NCBI GenBank assembly: GCA_028583415.1
Contig: CM053276.1
Coordinates: forward strand, 59,439,510-59,503,509
Direction: 5' to 3'
DNA: 64,000 bases
From: Protea cynaroides
Taxonomy: Eukaryota > Streptophyta > Magnoliopsida > Proteales > Proteaceae
Every line of letters starts with the position of its first letter. The first letter of the stretch is position 1. Below, one piece after another: positions 20,446-31,896 of this stretch. The translations under genes and the position numbers were made by a program. A model generated the notes under the pieces. It was not told the DNA's origin, did not search any database, and saw only the letters and a list, made by a program, of their open reading frames with translations.

Positions 20446-22755
20446 TGTAAGACCCGTATCGAACTAATCGGTCTTACCACCTTGTACCAGGTCTACCTAT
20501 CATGGTCGAGCCCAATGGACCACGTGCATGAAGGAAATAGCAAGACCAGGTATTAAACTGACCCAAAAATAGTAAAATAGGAGGTAGGGTCGCATACCTA
20601 AACAGGCAGGGTCGATCCCACCTCATTAGAAAGTTAGACCCCTGATTTTTAGACCTAGGGTCGGATAACTAAGACCCTAGGGTCGATGGGATCTCCGACC
20701 CCCTCATCGACCCTAGGATCACCGACAGAAATGGTAAATAGGAAACTTTCTAAATTTCAAGGGGATTCTTTCCTAATCTCAATGGGACTTATTTTGGGAG
20801 GTTTTCCTCTATAAATAGGGCATCCCTTAGCCTCTTTCACTCCTTTTGAAACCCTAATTGAAAGAGAAGGGAAGGAGAAGAGAAGGAAAGTTGGAGAAGA
20901 AGACTAAGAGAAGAAATTCAGAGAAACCTCTGAATCTCAGCAAACCTTAGGTATGGATATGCTTTCCATGAGTGATTTAAGACCTTAGAATAGTTCATGA
21001 AGAAGGTATGATCTAGAAGAAACACAAATCATCCATCCATGGGAAGATTTTAATGAAATCCAAGGAGGGAATCATGGTAGACAAAGTAAGGAAGTAACCT
21101 AGAGTTTTAAGCCATAGAACAAGCATAGAATAGACTGTATAAGTAAGCCATAGGACCCAAACTTGAAAGATTAGAATGTAGAATGAAAAGGTCGACTCAA
21201 ACCACGTGCGGTCACACGTAGGGTCTATTGGAAATCGACCCTACCAGACCACAGGATCGACCCCTAGCTCTCGGGAAGTCCAGGGAAGCTACGATCGCAC
21301 CTAGGTCAATGGAACAACCGACCCTATACCTTGGGATCGCATAAATTTGTGACCCTACCTGCGACCCATCCTGCGACCCTAGCTTTACAGCAAGCTTAAA
21401 ATTGTCGGAATGAATTCTAATTAAAATCTATCAACTTGTTAGGTTTTCCTATTGATATAAAGGTGATTCTTAAAGCTTGAAAGAGGATTTACACTCAAGC
21501 AAAGGTGAGGAACAAGACCTAGACTAATTGGCTAATAATAAACTATTTTTATTTCTTGAGTCCAATGTTATGACTGATTTTATGTGTGTATGCTTGTAAT
21601 GTGCATTCAACATGTCATCTAATATTGCTGCTTTTAATGTTCATGCATATTTAATTCTATTTATTTATAATATGATGATGATGATGATGATGCTAGGAAT
21701 AGGCATGTGAATGTATGTGTGTGGTTAGTGTGCTTGATGCGAGTGGAGCATCAAGGGGAGGATGTGATATTGTGGTGTGTCCTGGTCACCAGACTCTAGA
21801 TCTATCTCTACTCAAGTCTTGTCCACTGACATCGTCGTATTGCCATTATCTTAGCAGAACTATTACGTCGTAGGGTATTAGGGGAGGTGGTCTTGGACCG
21901 TGTAGTCTTCTACTCTGCTTGGGGGCCTTAGCTCTATCTTTATGGACATATTGAGGGATGCTGGGGTGAGGCCTTGGGTACACTGTTTGATATTAGGATT
22001 GGTTAGTTGCGAGCCCAGTTTGCAAGCCCTCACCAGCAGGGGCTTACATATTGGTATGGGTAGAATATCAGGGGAAGTGTGATGCGGTGTAGTCCTAAGC
22101 ACTTTAGTTCTATCTCTATTCCATGGTGGGTGCATGTGGGACGGCAATAAACGATATCTTTGGGCGACTTCACACACTCGTGTATAGAGGTGAGGCGGCC
22201 ACCAAACCTTTCTATAGCACATTGCAAACTTATATATCAGACCACAGATATGAATTGAATGCATGCATATGTTTGTTGCATTGTTTTGTTTGCTCACTGA
22301 GCCGTGATGTGTGCTCACCCTTTTCGAATTTGAATATTTTTAGTTGATGATGCAGGTACCACTGTGGAAGAATATATGAATGCTTCTGTGTGCGGACACG
22401 TGGCTGTAATGGAGGCTGAAGATATAGTGGAGACGTATGACTCCTCATGCGAGTGCAACTCATGCATTTTTTATTAGATTTTTATTTGAACTATTAAGGA
22501 AATATAATTTGATATTTTATTTACTTATGTCTCGGTTGATACAACATAATTTGATATTTTATTTATGATTATCACAGTTAGATTCTCAGTTCATTCAATA
22601 TTAAGACTTCCGTTATTGTGTATTTATTCTGATTATGGTTGTGGATGTGTATGGTTTAAGTTAGAGGACACAGCCTATTAGAGATCCTGGTTGAACCGTT
22701 GGTTTATTAGCGGTTCATTACACCGTTCTGAATGGTACGGAATTGGGGTGTGACA
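20446..22755 (+). repeat. Solo LTR of the E2-like subfamily, inside the E2 aORF
   Basis: A 2310-bp LTR starting TGTAAGACCC and ending GGTGTGACA with no internal region beside it. It is the product of LTR-LTR recombination after an insertion. It has TATAAATA at 20810, GGGTCGA-type boxes at 20590-20720 and 21190-21390, and a (TGA)n run near 21673. Its small ORF ends CECNSCIFY at 22477. It splits the antisense ORF of E2. Confidence 0.93.
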
Positions 22756-23749
22756 ACTACTCTTCCATTAGTTACTCGCTGAGCCTCTCTAATCTCACGC
22801 AGTAGCCCCATCATATCATCAGATGGTGGGTGTGAAGGACCAACAGTGTGTGAATGAACCCGGGATGGGCCAGCTCCAGTAGAATGTAGTGGTGATGGAA
22901 GAGGTATGGCGTCTACATCCATAAACATACGATCATCATCCTCAGCATCACCCCCATGGACCCCTGCTGCTGTTGTTGCCGCCTCAGCGTCTGCTATCTC
23001 TACCCGGGTACGAGGATGCACCAGAGCGTTCCTCTCATCATCACTGACTTGAGCATCTCGCATACCCATCCTATAGATGGCCTCCCAGTCAAGGTCAGAA
23101 GATAAAGTATCCTCATGAATCCTCTCATCTAATAAGTCGATGTGTAGGCGTGTGTACAGAGTAGTGATCAGACGTCCGTAGGGCAGGTTGCCTATCTGAC
23201 CAGGCAGCGTAGCACAGATCATCGTCCTGATGATAATATAAGGAAGGCAGTCAGGCTGCCTAGTGCAGATGCAGTACAAGACATACTGGGTCAGCTAAGA
23301 AATCCTATCATAATTAATCTTAGCACACATCATCAAGGATAGGAATTGGGGTTCCTTAGGATCCCAATACACCAAGGAGCCATCATTTGATATGCCCAGG
23401 AGATCAGCCAACTGTTGGCAATTAAATTGAACTTTTATCCCTTTTACATAGCTGGTGATCTTGAGCTCCCTACCCCTCTCTGTATCATTGCGATCCCCCA
23501 CTACTTGGAGGTTGCAATAGAACTGCTTCACCAAAGCAGGACAGGTACAAGCCTCATATGTGATCACGGGAAGCCAACCCATGTCACCGAAGGCACCCTC
23601 TAATTTAAACAAGGCTAGACTAGCCAAGTTTACACAACGACCCCCTTCCACCTTCTTACGCTCATAACGAGCATACTGAGCCTCTGCCTCATTGGAGAGG
23701 AAACGAATGGGATCATGAGCTCTAGGAACCTTACTATGAGCCATGCTAT

Positions 23750-24190
23750 CTGCAAAGACACAGAAAAATAAACAAGATATTAGATATGGTGAAAAACTCA
23801 AAATTTTGACATTAAAACGGCATGATTTGGCCAAAAGCCTCACTTTTCACCCAAACAGCTGGGTAGGAGGACTTACATATGTTCCAAACCATCCTGCAAA
23901 GCTCATACAATTGGAAATTTAATCTAGAAAGATTGAATTTGAAGAAATTTCAATAAATTAGAAAAATCCCAAAAATTAGGTCAAAAATGGAAAATTTCAA
24001 GTTTCTCAAAAACCAACCGATGAAACTCAAATTTTTTTAAGGGCTTTCGTCCATTGGGTGACCAATAGCAAAAGCCCCTAATAAAAATTAAATTTTTATG
24101 GTTAGAAAAATTTTAATTTGAAGAAAACGATATAAATGGAGAAAAACCTAGTTTTGGAAGCTTAAAAATGAGAAACAGTAGAGAGCATAC
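23750..24190 (-). other. E2 aORF leader intron (441 nt, predicted)
   Basis: On minus the donor is TTTAG|GTATGCTC (24190) and the acceptor is TCTTTGCAG|ATAGC (23750), five bases before the aORF ATG. E3 has the same arrangement with 442 nt. The conserved position and length of matching donor and acceptor in two divergent copies support a real antisense transcript. Confidence 0.6.
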
Positions 24191-24299
24191 CTAAAGGAAA
24201 GGAACGGAAGTCGTGAACAGAAGAAATAATCACTAAACACTAGGGGTCGATACTGTAGCAACTCAGGGGAAGCGAGTTGAGTTGGAAGAAAGAAGAAAG

Positions 24300-24560
24300 A
24301 GTAGGAAATGAATACAAAATCAGGTTTAAAAACCTTATTTTGGGTCGTGGGGTCGCAAAATTCGACAAAATGTGCGACCCTACGACCGACCCTACCATCG
24401 ACCCTAAGCTCTCGGTGATCTGACAGACATCATGTGGTCGGACCTAGGGTCGAACATATACTGACCCTACAACCGACCCTAGGCTCTCGGTGAGCAGACA
24501 GGGTTTTTGGGGTCGCATACCCTGGGGTCGAATATAGAGCGACCCTACCATCGACCCTAC
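24300..24560 (-). promoter_or_regulatory. E2 aORF upstream region with GGGTCGA box cluster
   Basis: Upstream of the aORF leader, 24345-24560 carries about ten GGGTCG/CGACCC boxes (for example GCGACCCTACGACCGACCC). Downstream of them on minus is a TATA-like TTTTTAA near 24330. The same boxes flank the TATA box of each LTR. The layout suggests an antisense promoter sharing control elements with the LTR. Confidence 0.5.
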
Positions 24561-24704
24561 GATGGAAAATTTAGTATTTTCACTGAATAGCTTGGAAATT
24601 GGAATTTTACATCGATTAGATGGATTTTGACTTGGGATGACTTATATTGACTGCCTCACATGTTCTATGATTGTTTTTAGACACTACCACCACCAGAACA
24701 GGAA

Positions 24705-25982
24705 ATGACTGGGCGAAGAGTGACCAGACGAGGGCGTAATCCAATTCCACCACAACCACCTGTGGAGGAAACTAGCCATGAAATTCCTGAAGTACAAGAG
24801 AATCAGAATATGGCAACACCAGGGGCTAATGGCCAGGCAAATCCTACAAACTTTTAAGCCCCACCTACAGATTTGGCTACAGCCGTAGTGAACCTGGCAC
24901 AACAGCTACAGCAAATACAGTAGGTGCAAGCCAATATGCAAGTTGCTATAAGAATGGTTTTTCCAGCTGCACATACGACACCTATGCCAGCCGGACAAGC
25001 TAGCACAGTACCAAAGGGAAGCAACACGGTGCCCCAAGCACCTCAAACTCCAGTGGTACAAGCTCCAGTATAGAATCCTGAGGTAGCTCAAGGTAGTTAC
25101 CAGTATCAACCACCTATGTATGGGGCCTATGCTCAGTATCAGTTGGATTACTCTCAACTGATCGAGCATTTTCTGAAAATGAAGCCTAAAGAATATAATG
25201 GTAAACCAGCAGATCCTTTGTGGCCATCTCATTGGATCGACGAGATGAAAAGGAATTTCAAGATGATGACGGTTAATGAGGAGGAGAAATTATTGTGTGC
25301 AACATTTATGCTGAAAGGCGATGCACACCACTAGTGGAAGTCCACTTGGACTTATCTATTAACCAAGCACGCCCAATTGACCTGGGTTGTCTATAAAGAG
25401 ACATTCTTTGAGAAGTACTTTCCCAAAAGTTTCAGAGATGCTATGGAGAGAGAGTTCCTGAGTTTATATCAGGGACAGATGACTGTGGATGCATACCAAC
25501 AGCGTTATGAAGAGCTGTTTTTCTTTGCACCAGCTAGCATGCAAAAGGAAAATACTAAGACCCGAAGGTTCGTCATGGGACTTAGGGGAAGCATTCATGA
25601 GCAAGTTCTAGGACTGGAAAAGAAAGTTTACAATGAAGCAGTGCAGATTGCTCAAGTGATAGAGTCAAGCCCAAAGGAGAGCTACTTTGCTCAGAATAGA
25701 GGTATCAAAAGGCCTAACGGAAATTCATACAACGGAGGGAACACAAAGATATTTAAACCCTTCCGTACTCAAGGCTTTAATGCTGCAGCCAAGACTACTC
25801 CAACAGCCCAACAGCAACTAAAGCAAAATAATGAAGGAGTAAAATACTATAACTACAACCAAGTAGGACATTATTCCAGGGAGTGTCCTAAGCCCAGGAA
25901 GCAACTACAGCAAGGAAAGGTTTATGCAGTTACATCTGAGGATGCTACCGAATCGCCTGATGTGGTCACAGCTATGACATGA
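24705..25982 (+). pseudogene. E2 gag with four premature stops
   Basis: One continuous frame starts at ATG 24705. It has an Arg-rich start (MTGRRVTRRGRNP), a Pro/Gln-rich linker, a capsid-like core with KEYNGKPADPLWPSHWIDEM and FLSLYQGQMTVDAYQQRYEE, and a degenerate zinc knuckle YYNYNQVGHYSRECP in which the first Cys pair is lost (25850-25890). In-frame stops are at 24855, 24921, 25071 and 25332. The one at 25332 is TAG where the family has a Trp pair. The frame ends with TGA 25980-25982 inside the candidate mini-intron. An acceptor-like TTGTTTTTAG ends at 24680, just before the start. Confidence 0.9.
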
Positions 25983-26040
25983 ACCTTTCATTTTATGTTA
26001 CTTTGTGTGAGCATGTGGACTAAATTAAAACGAATCACAG
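25972..26040 (+). other. E2 candidate gag-pro mini-intron (69 nt)
   Basis: Flanks are CACAG before and GTATCATACC after. It ends AATCACAG, with a branch-like GACTAAA at 26018-26024 and a U-rich body. The donor reads CTATGA where E1 has GTATGA, so this copy may no longer splice. Omitting it joins Gag in frame with the protease segment that contains DSGATHSF. Left in place it stops translation at 25980. Confidence 0.6.
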
Positions 26041-29000
26041 GTATCATACCTATTAATGGCATACCCGCTAGAGTACTCTTTGATTCTGGAGCTACTCATT
26101 CTTTTATATCTATGACATTTGAAAAAAGCTAAATCTACCCCTTAGATCTTTAGACTACAAATTGCTTGTACGATCGCCTATGGGATTAGAAGTGGAATTA
26201 GAAAAAGGTTATGGACCATGTCCAGTTCTTATCGGCGAGAAGATTTTGGATGCAACCTTGATTCAACTCGAGATGGCAGACTTTGACGTTATCTTGGGAA
26301 TAAATTGGTTAGCTCGGCATTCTACAAACCTATTATGTGCAGAAAAGAAATTGACATTTAAAGACAAGGAAGGAGTAGAGTTTAGTTTTGCGGGAACCAA
26401 ACTACCCCATAAACGAAAACTCATCATCTCTGCATTAAAGGCTAGAAAATGCCTTGAAAAATGAGGAGTTAGGTATCTAGTATCTGTGGTTGATCTCACC
26501 AAGGAAATACCACGAATGGAGGATATTGATGTTGTGCGTGACTTTCCAGATGTATTTCCTGAGGAATTACCAGGACTACCACCCGACCGAGCGACAGAGT
26601 TCATTATAGATCTTATACCTGGAGCCGCACCAGTATCGAAAGCACCCTATCGAATGGCTCCTACTGAACTGAAGGAATTAAGGTACAGTTATAGGAATTA
26701 CTAGACAAGGGTTATATCAGACCTAGCATATCACCATGGGGAGCGCCAGTATTGTTTGTAAAGAAGAAGGACAGTAGCGTTCGACTGTGTATAGACTACT
26801 GGGAATTGAATAAGCTTACAATTAAGAATCGGTACCCGTTGACTCGGATTGATGACTTATTCGATCAGTTGCAAGGTGCCAAGGTGTTCTCCAAGATTGA
26901 TCATCTGTTGAAGATTAAGGAAGGTGATATTCCAAAGATAGCATTCAGAACAAGATACGAACATTATGAATTTTTAGTCATGTCATTTGGATTGACTAAC
27001 GCACCCGTAACTTTTATGGAACTCATAAATCGGGTATTCCATGATATGTTGGATCCGTCAGTCATTGTGTTTATTGATGATATATTGGTTTACTCGAAAG
27101 ACAAGGAAACTCATGTCATGAATCTAAGAGCCGCTCTGCAGCGACTGAGAAAAGAGAAACTTTACGTAAAATTTACAAAGTGTGAGTTTTGGCTAAATGA
27201 GGTTGCTTTCTTAGGCCTATTGTGTCCGCTGAAGGAATTAAAGTGGATCCTAGCAAGATTGAAGCCATTGTGAAGTGGGAAGCACCTAAGAGTGTTGTAG
27301 AAATTAAAAGTTTCCTAAGTCTAGCTGGGTATTATCGACGATTCGTGGAAGACTATTCCAAAATTGTCGTACCTCTCACCAATTTGACTAAGAAAGGAGA
27401 AAAATTTATTTGGACCAACAAATGCGAGAAAAATTTCCAAACATTGAAGGCTAGATTGATATCTGCTACCATCTTAACTATTCCTATTCCAGGACAACCA
27501 TTTACCTTGTACACTGATGCGTCTGAATTGGGTTTAGGATGTGTACTTATGCAAGGAGAATAAGTAGTTGCGTATGCCTCAAGACAACTAAAAACACTTG
27601 AAAAGAACTATCCCACTCATGACTTAGAATTAGCAACAGTAGTACATGCTGTTAAGATATGGAGACATTATTTGTACGGAGAAAAATTTCAGATTAAATC
27701 ATATCATAAAAGTCTCACTTATCTTTTTAATCAGAAGGAGTTGAACATGAGACAAAGAAGATGGCTGGAATTATTGAAGGATTATGATTGTGATATCCAG
27801 TATCATCCAGGGAAGGCTAATGTAGTTGCTGATGCGCTAAGCAGAAAAGCAATGATAAAATCCCAAGGAGAGGTTAACACGATTGCGGCAATGTGTGTTA
27901 CAGGAAAAATATTCAATCATGGTAATGAGCAGTTCGTGGTAGATGCACCGGGTGGATCAACCAACAAAGGGTTTATTCATCGGTTTTCAAATATGTTTGC
28001 CACATTGAAGATTGTACTTGATATAATTGATGAAGTAAAAGCCACTCTTAAATTAGACCCTTATCTGAGAACAGTACAATAAGACATCAAAAAAGGTAGG
28101 ACTATTCCTGAGTTCACCTTGGATGATGAAAAGGTATTGAAGTACAAAGGAAGAGTATGTATTCCTGAAATGCAAAACTTGGACATTAGACACAAACTAA
28201 TGAAGGAAGCTCACACCACCGCTTATTCGGTACATCCTGGAAGTACAAAGATGTATCATGATTTGAAGAAATTATATTGGTGGAGAGGAATGAAAGCAGA
28301 TGTAGCTAAATTCGTGTCTCAATGCCTAAATTGTCAGAGGGTAATGGCTGAACGGCAAAAACCTATAGGATTATTACAGCCACTGCCAGAACCAGCCTGG
28401 AAATGGGACTGCATCACTATGGATTTCATCACCGGATTACCATTGACTCCCCGAGTAGTTGACGCTGTCTGGGTGATTGTAGATCGTCTGACTAAGACAG
28501 CTCGTTTTATAGCTATACGACCACAGTATACCCTGGAGAGGTTAGCCAAGCTATATGTGGATAATACTGTCAGATTACATGGAGTACCTGAAAGCATTGT
28601 GTCCGATAGAGACCCACGCTTTACCTCAAAGTTTTGGGAAGGATTACAGAAGGCTATGGGTACAACGCTGAAATTTAGTACTGCATTCCATCCTCAGACA
28701 GACAGACAGTCGGAGCGTACGATTCAGATTTTAGAAGACATGCTTCGAGCCTGTGTTATTGATTTTAAGGGATCATGGGATGAGAAACTACCATTGATCG
28801 AGTTTGCCTATAACAACAGCCATCAGGCTACTATATAGATGTCACCCTATGAAGCACTGTATGGTAGGAAGTGTCGAACTCCTTTGTTTTGGAATGAAGT
28901 TAGTGAACGGAGTATCGTTGGACCAGAATTTATTGAAGAGACTTGTCATGTAGTCGACATTATCAAGGAAAGAGTTAGAACGGCTCAGAATCGTCAGAAA

Positions 29001-29438
29001 CAGTATGCAGATACTGGATGTCAAGACTTTGAATTTGTCATAGGTGATAAGGTATTCTTGAAAGTATCACCTATGCGATGTTTAAAACGATTCGGACAGA
29101 AAGGGAAGATAAGTTCAAAATATGTCGGGCCATATGAGATTCTAGCTAAACGTGGAAAAGTGGCTTATTAGTTAGCACTACCACCATCTATGACAAATGT
29201 GCATGATGTATTTCATATCTCATTATTGAAGAAGTACGTCAGAGATCCAACGCATGTTTTAATAGCAGATCCACCAGATCTAACTGATGATTTGACATTC
29301 GAATTAGCACCAACTGAAATCACTAGTCGAAAGGTTCAACGTCTACGCAACCGTGACATCTATCATGTTAAGGTCACTTGGAGGAGCCGAGATATAGAAG
29401 AGATCACATGGGAAGAAAAGAATGCTATGCAAAAGTAA
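26041..29438 (+). pseudogene. E2 pol remnant: protease to chromodomain
   Basis: In order: protease with RVLFDSGATHSF (26070-26110) and DVILGINWLARH (26284-26320); RT with VLFVKKKDSSVRLCIDYW (26750), IAFRTRYEHYEFLVMSFGLT and the catalytic VFIDDILVYSKD (27065-27105); RNase H with LYTDASELGLGCVLM (27507-27552); integrase with a zinc-binding region (CLNCQ at 28323), WDCITMDF and SDRDPRFTSKFWEGLQ (28600-28650); GPY/F YVGPYEI (29120); a chromodomain with YHVKVTWRSRDIEEITWEEK (29363-29420). Stops at 27561, 28836, 29169 and 29436 sit at family Gln codons. Frameshifts fall near 26125, 26690, 26745 and 27215. Confidence 0.92.
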
Positions 29439-29496
29439 TATCCTCACCTTTTTTACTCGAAAGATATGTGTAAATTTCGAGTATAAAATTTTTAAT

Positions 29497-29509
29497 AAGA
29501 GGGGGGAGT
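29497..29509 (+). other. E2 polypurine tract
   Basis: AAGAGGGGGGAGT lies directly before the 3' LTR start at 29510. Confidence 0.85.
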
Positions 29510-31896
29510 TGTAAGACCTGTATCGAACTAACCGGTCTTACCACCTTGTACCAGGTCTACATATCATGGTCGAGCCAAGTGGACCAAGTACGTGAAGAAA
29601 CCACAAGACCAAGTATGAAATTTAACTCAAAAATAGTCAAATATGAGTGTGTGGTCGCATGCCTAAACAGGTATGACCGACCCCACCTCAAAAGAGTCCG
29701 ACCCATGACTTTTGGTCGTGGGGTCACATGTTTTAAAAAAACGTAGGGTCGGCGGATTCTGCAACCCTACATCCGACCCTACGGAAACAGTCAAAAACCA
29801 AAAATTAGGAAACCTTCCTAATTCAAAGGGGGTCTTTCCTAAACTCGTTGGGGCATATTATGGAGGGTTTTTCTCTATAAATAGGATGTCCCTTAGCCTC
29901 TTTCACTCCTTTAGAACCCTAATTGAAAGTGAGAGAAAGAGAAGAGAAGGAAGAGAAGGAAAATTAAAGAAGAAGACCAAGGAAGAGGAAAGTTCAGAGA
30001 AAACTCTGAATCTCAGCAAACCTAAGGTATGAACCTAATTCCCTACATGAATTAAGAGGCTAAAATAGTTCATGAAGAAGATAGGATTAGGAGGAACCCA
30101 AATCATCCATCCATGGACAAATTCAAAGAGAATCCATGGAGGAAATCATTGTAGACAATGATAGTGTATAAAAATTGTATTTTGAACCATAGAATGATCA
30201 TAGGAAGGACCACGATGGTGAGCCAAAGGATTCAAACATGAAGGAATGGACTTAAGAGTGAAAGGTCGACCAAAAACACGTGTGGTCGCATGTAGGGTCG
30301 AATGATATCCGACCCCACGAGACCTACATGATCGACCACATGCCCTCGGGAAGTTTCAGGGAGGGTGTGGTCGCACGTAGGGTCAAAGTATGTTCGACCC
30401 CACCTGCGACCCTACACCCTGGGGTCGCAGAAACTGAGACCCCAGGTGCTATCCTACCCTGCGACCCTACACCCTGTGGTCGTAGAACTGAGACCCCAGG
30501 TGCTATCCCACCTGCGACCCCTCAATTTCTGTTAGTCTAAACATATTGGAATTAATTCTAATTAAAATCTATCAACTTGTTAGGTATTTTAAGTGATTTA
30601 AAAGTGAATTATAAAGCTTAAACGAGGATCTACTAGCAATCAAAGGTAAAGGAACAAGACGTAAACTAATTGACTAATAATAAACTATTTTCGTTTATTA
30701 AGTCCAATACCATGAATGATTCTATGTTTGTATGATTGTAATGTGCATATCACATGTCATCAAATATTCCTGTTATTACTGTTCATACATATTTAATTTA
30801 TGTTTATTTATAATATGATGTTGATGATGATGCTAGGAATAGGCATGTGAATGTATGTGTGTGGTTAGTGTACTAGATGCGAGTGGAGCATCAAGGAGAG
30901 GACATGACACTATGGTTCATCCTGGTCACCAGACTCTAGCTCTATTTCTACTCAAGTCATGTCCACTAACATCGTCGTATCGCCATTAATTTAGCAGAAC
31001 TATTACATCGTAGGGCGTCAGGGGAGGTGGTCTCAGACAGTGTAGTCTCTGACTCTGCCGGGAGGGCCTTAGCTCTATCTCTATGGACGTATTGAGGGAT
31101 GCTGGGGTGAGGCCTTGGATACACTATTTGACATTAGGATTTGTTAGTTGCGAGCCCAGTTTGCAAGCCCTCGCCAATAGGGGCTTACATGTTGGTATGG
31201 GTAGGGCATCAGGGGAAGTGTGATGCGGTGCGGTCCTAAGCACTTTAGCTCTATCCCTATTCCATGGTGGGGTGGATGTAGACGACAATGGTATTTGACC
31301 CATTGGGTGGGCTTACACACCCGTGTATAGAGGTGCGGTGGCCACCAAACCTTTCTATTTCACATTGCAAACTTATAAATCTGGCCAAAGATATGAATTG
31401 AATGCATGCATATGTTTGTTACATTGTTTTGTTTGCTCACTGAGCCGTGATTTATGCTCACCCTTTCGACGTCGAATATTTTTAGTTGATGATGCAGGTA
31501 CCATAGTAGAAGACTATATGAATGCTCCGATGTACGGGCATACTACGGCGATGGATGCAGAAGTTATAATGGAGTCGCATGATTCGTCATGCGAATGCAA
31601 CTCATGAGTCTTCGATTAGTTTTCTTTGAATTATTCAGATGATGTAATTGATTAAATTATTTTATTTTATATATTTTTTATTTGGAGAAAATTTGATAAT
31701 TTATTTACTTTATCACCGTTAGACTCTCAGTTCATTTAATATTAAAGATTTCTACTATTGTTTATTTACTATGATTATGGTTGTGGATGTGTATGATTTA
31801 AGCAAACAGACACAACCTATCGAGATCCTGGTTGAACCATTGATTTATTGGCTGTTCATCACACCATTCTGAATAGTACAGAATTGGGGTGTAACA
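29510..31896 (+). repeat. E2 3' LTR
   Basis: An uninterrupted copy of 2387 bp, from TGTAAGACCTG to GGTGTAACA. TATAAATA lies at 29877, and box clusters at 29660-29790 and 30265-30530. Its small ORF (31323-31607) stops early at CECNS. It is directly followed by the TCACT duplication. It serves as the reference for recognising the E1 insertion in the 5' copy. Confidence 0.95.

Larger units (their letters stand above)
20278..23744 (-). pseudogene. E2 antisense ORF (aORF), interrupted by a solo LTR
   Basis: The ATG at 23744 opens a frame of 384 codons including the stop (TGA 20280-20278) once the solo LTR and one target duplication are set aside. Only one in-frame stop (TAG at about 23297-23295) breaks it. 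Residues about 1-150 resemble Transposase_32: VNLASLALFKLEGAF, GDMGWLPVITY, LVKQFYCNLQVV, YVKG and LADLLGI. A second half has NLPYGRLITTLY, DWEAIYRMGMRDAQVSDDER and an acidic patch. The C-terminus is helical and Gln-rich (REIREAQ, LLDAQCASDKRM, TQVAWLTRVYAEDYDRDRE), ending in a Pro-rich tail. It lies opposite to gag-pol, between primer site and gag. Keeping this length with one stop suggests past selection. Its role is unknown. Confidence 0.75.
6664..31896 (+). mobile_element. E2: Tekay-like chromovirus nested in the E4 LTR
   Basis: E2 is a plus-strand element of about 11.9 kb once E1 is removed, and about 9.6 kb without the solo LTR as well. Order: 5' LTR (6664-6941 plus 17973-19990), tRNA-iMet primer site (19994-20005), antisense ORF (23744-20278), gag (24705-25982), candidate mini-intron (25972-26040), pro-RT-RNaseH-integrase-chromodomain (26041-29438), polypurine tract (29497-29509), 3' LTR (29510-31896). 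TCACT flanks it on both sides. It is inactive because gag and pol contain many stops, mostly explainable by C-to-T or G-to-A change. Confidence 0.93.

Noticed and set aside
21660..21695. (TGA)n run as a CRISPR-like or tandem array
   Set aside because: A short trinucleotide run present in every chromoviral LTR; simple microsatellite.
20020..24500. aORF as a host gene captured between two elements
   Set aside because: It occurs at the same place and orientation inside three separately bounded elements, so it belongs to the elements.
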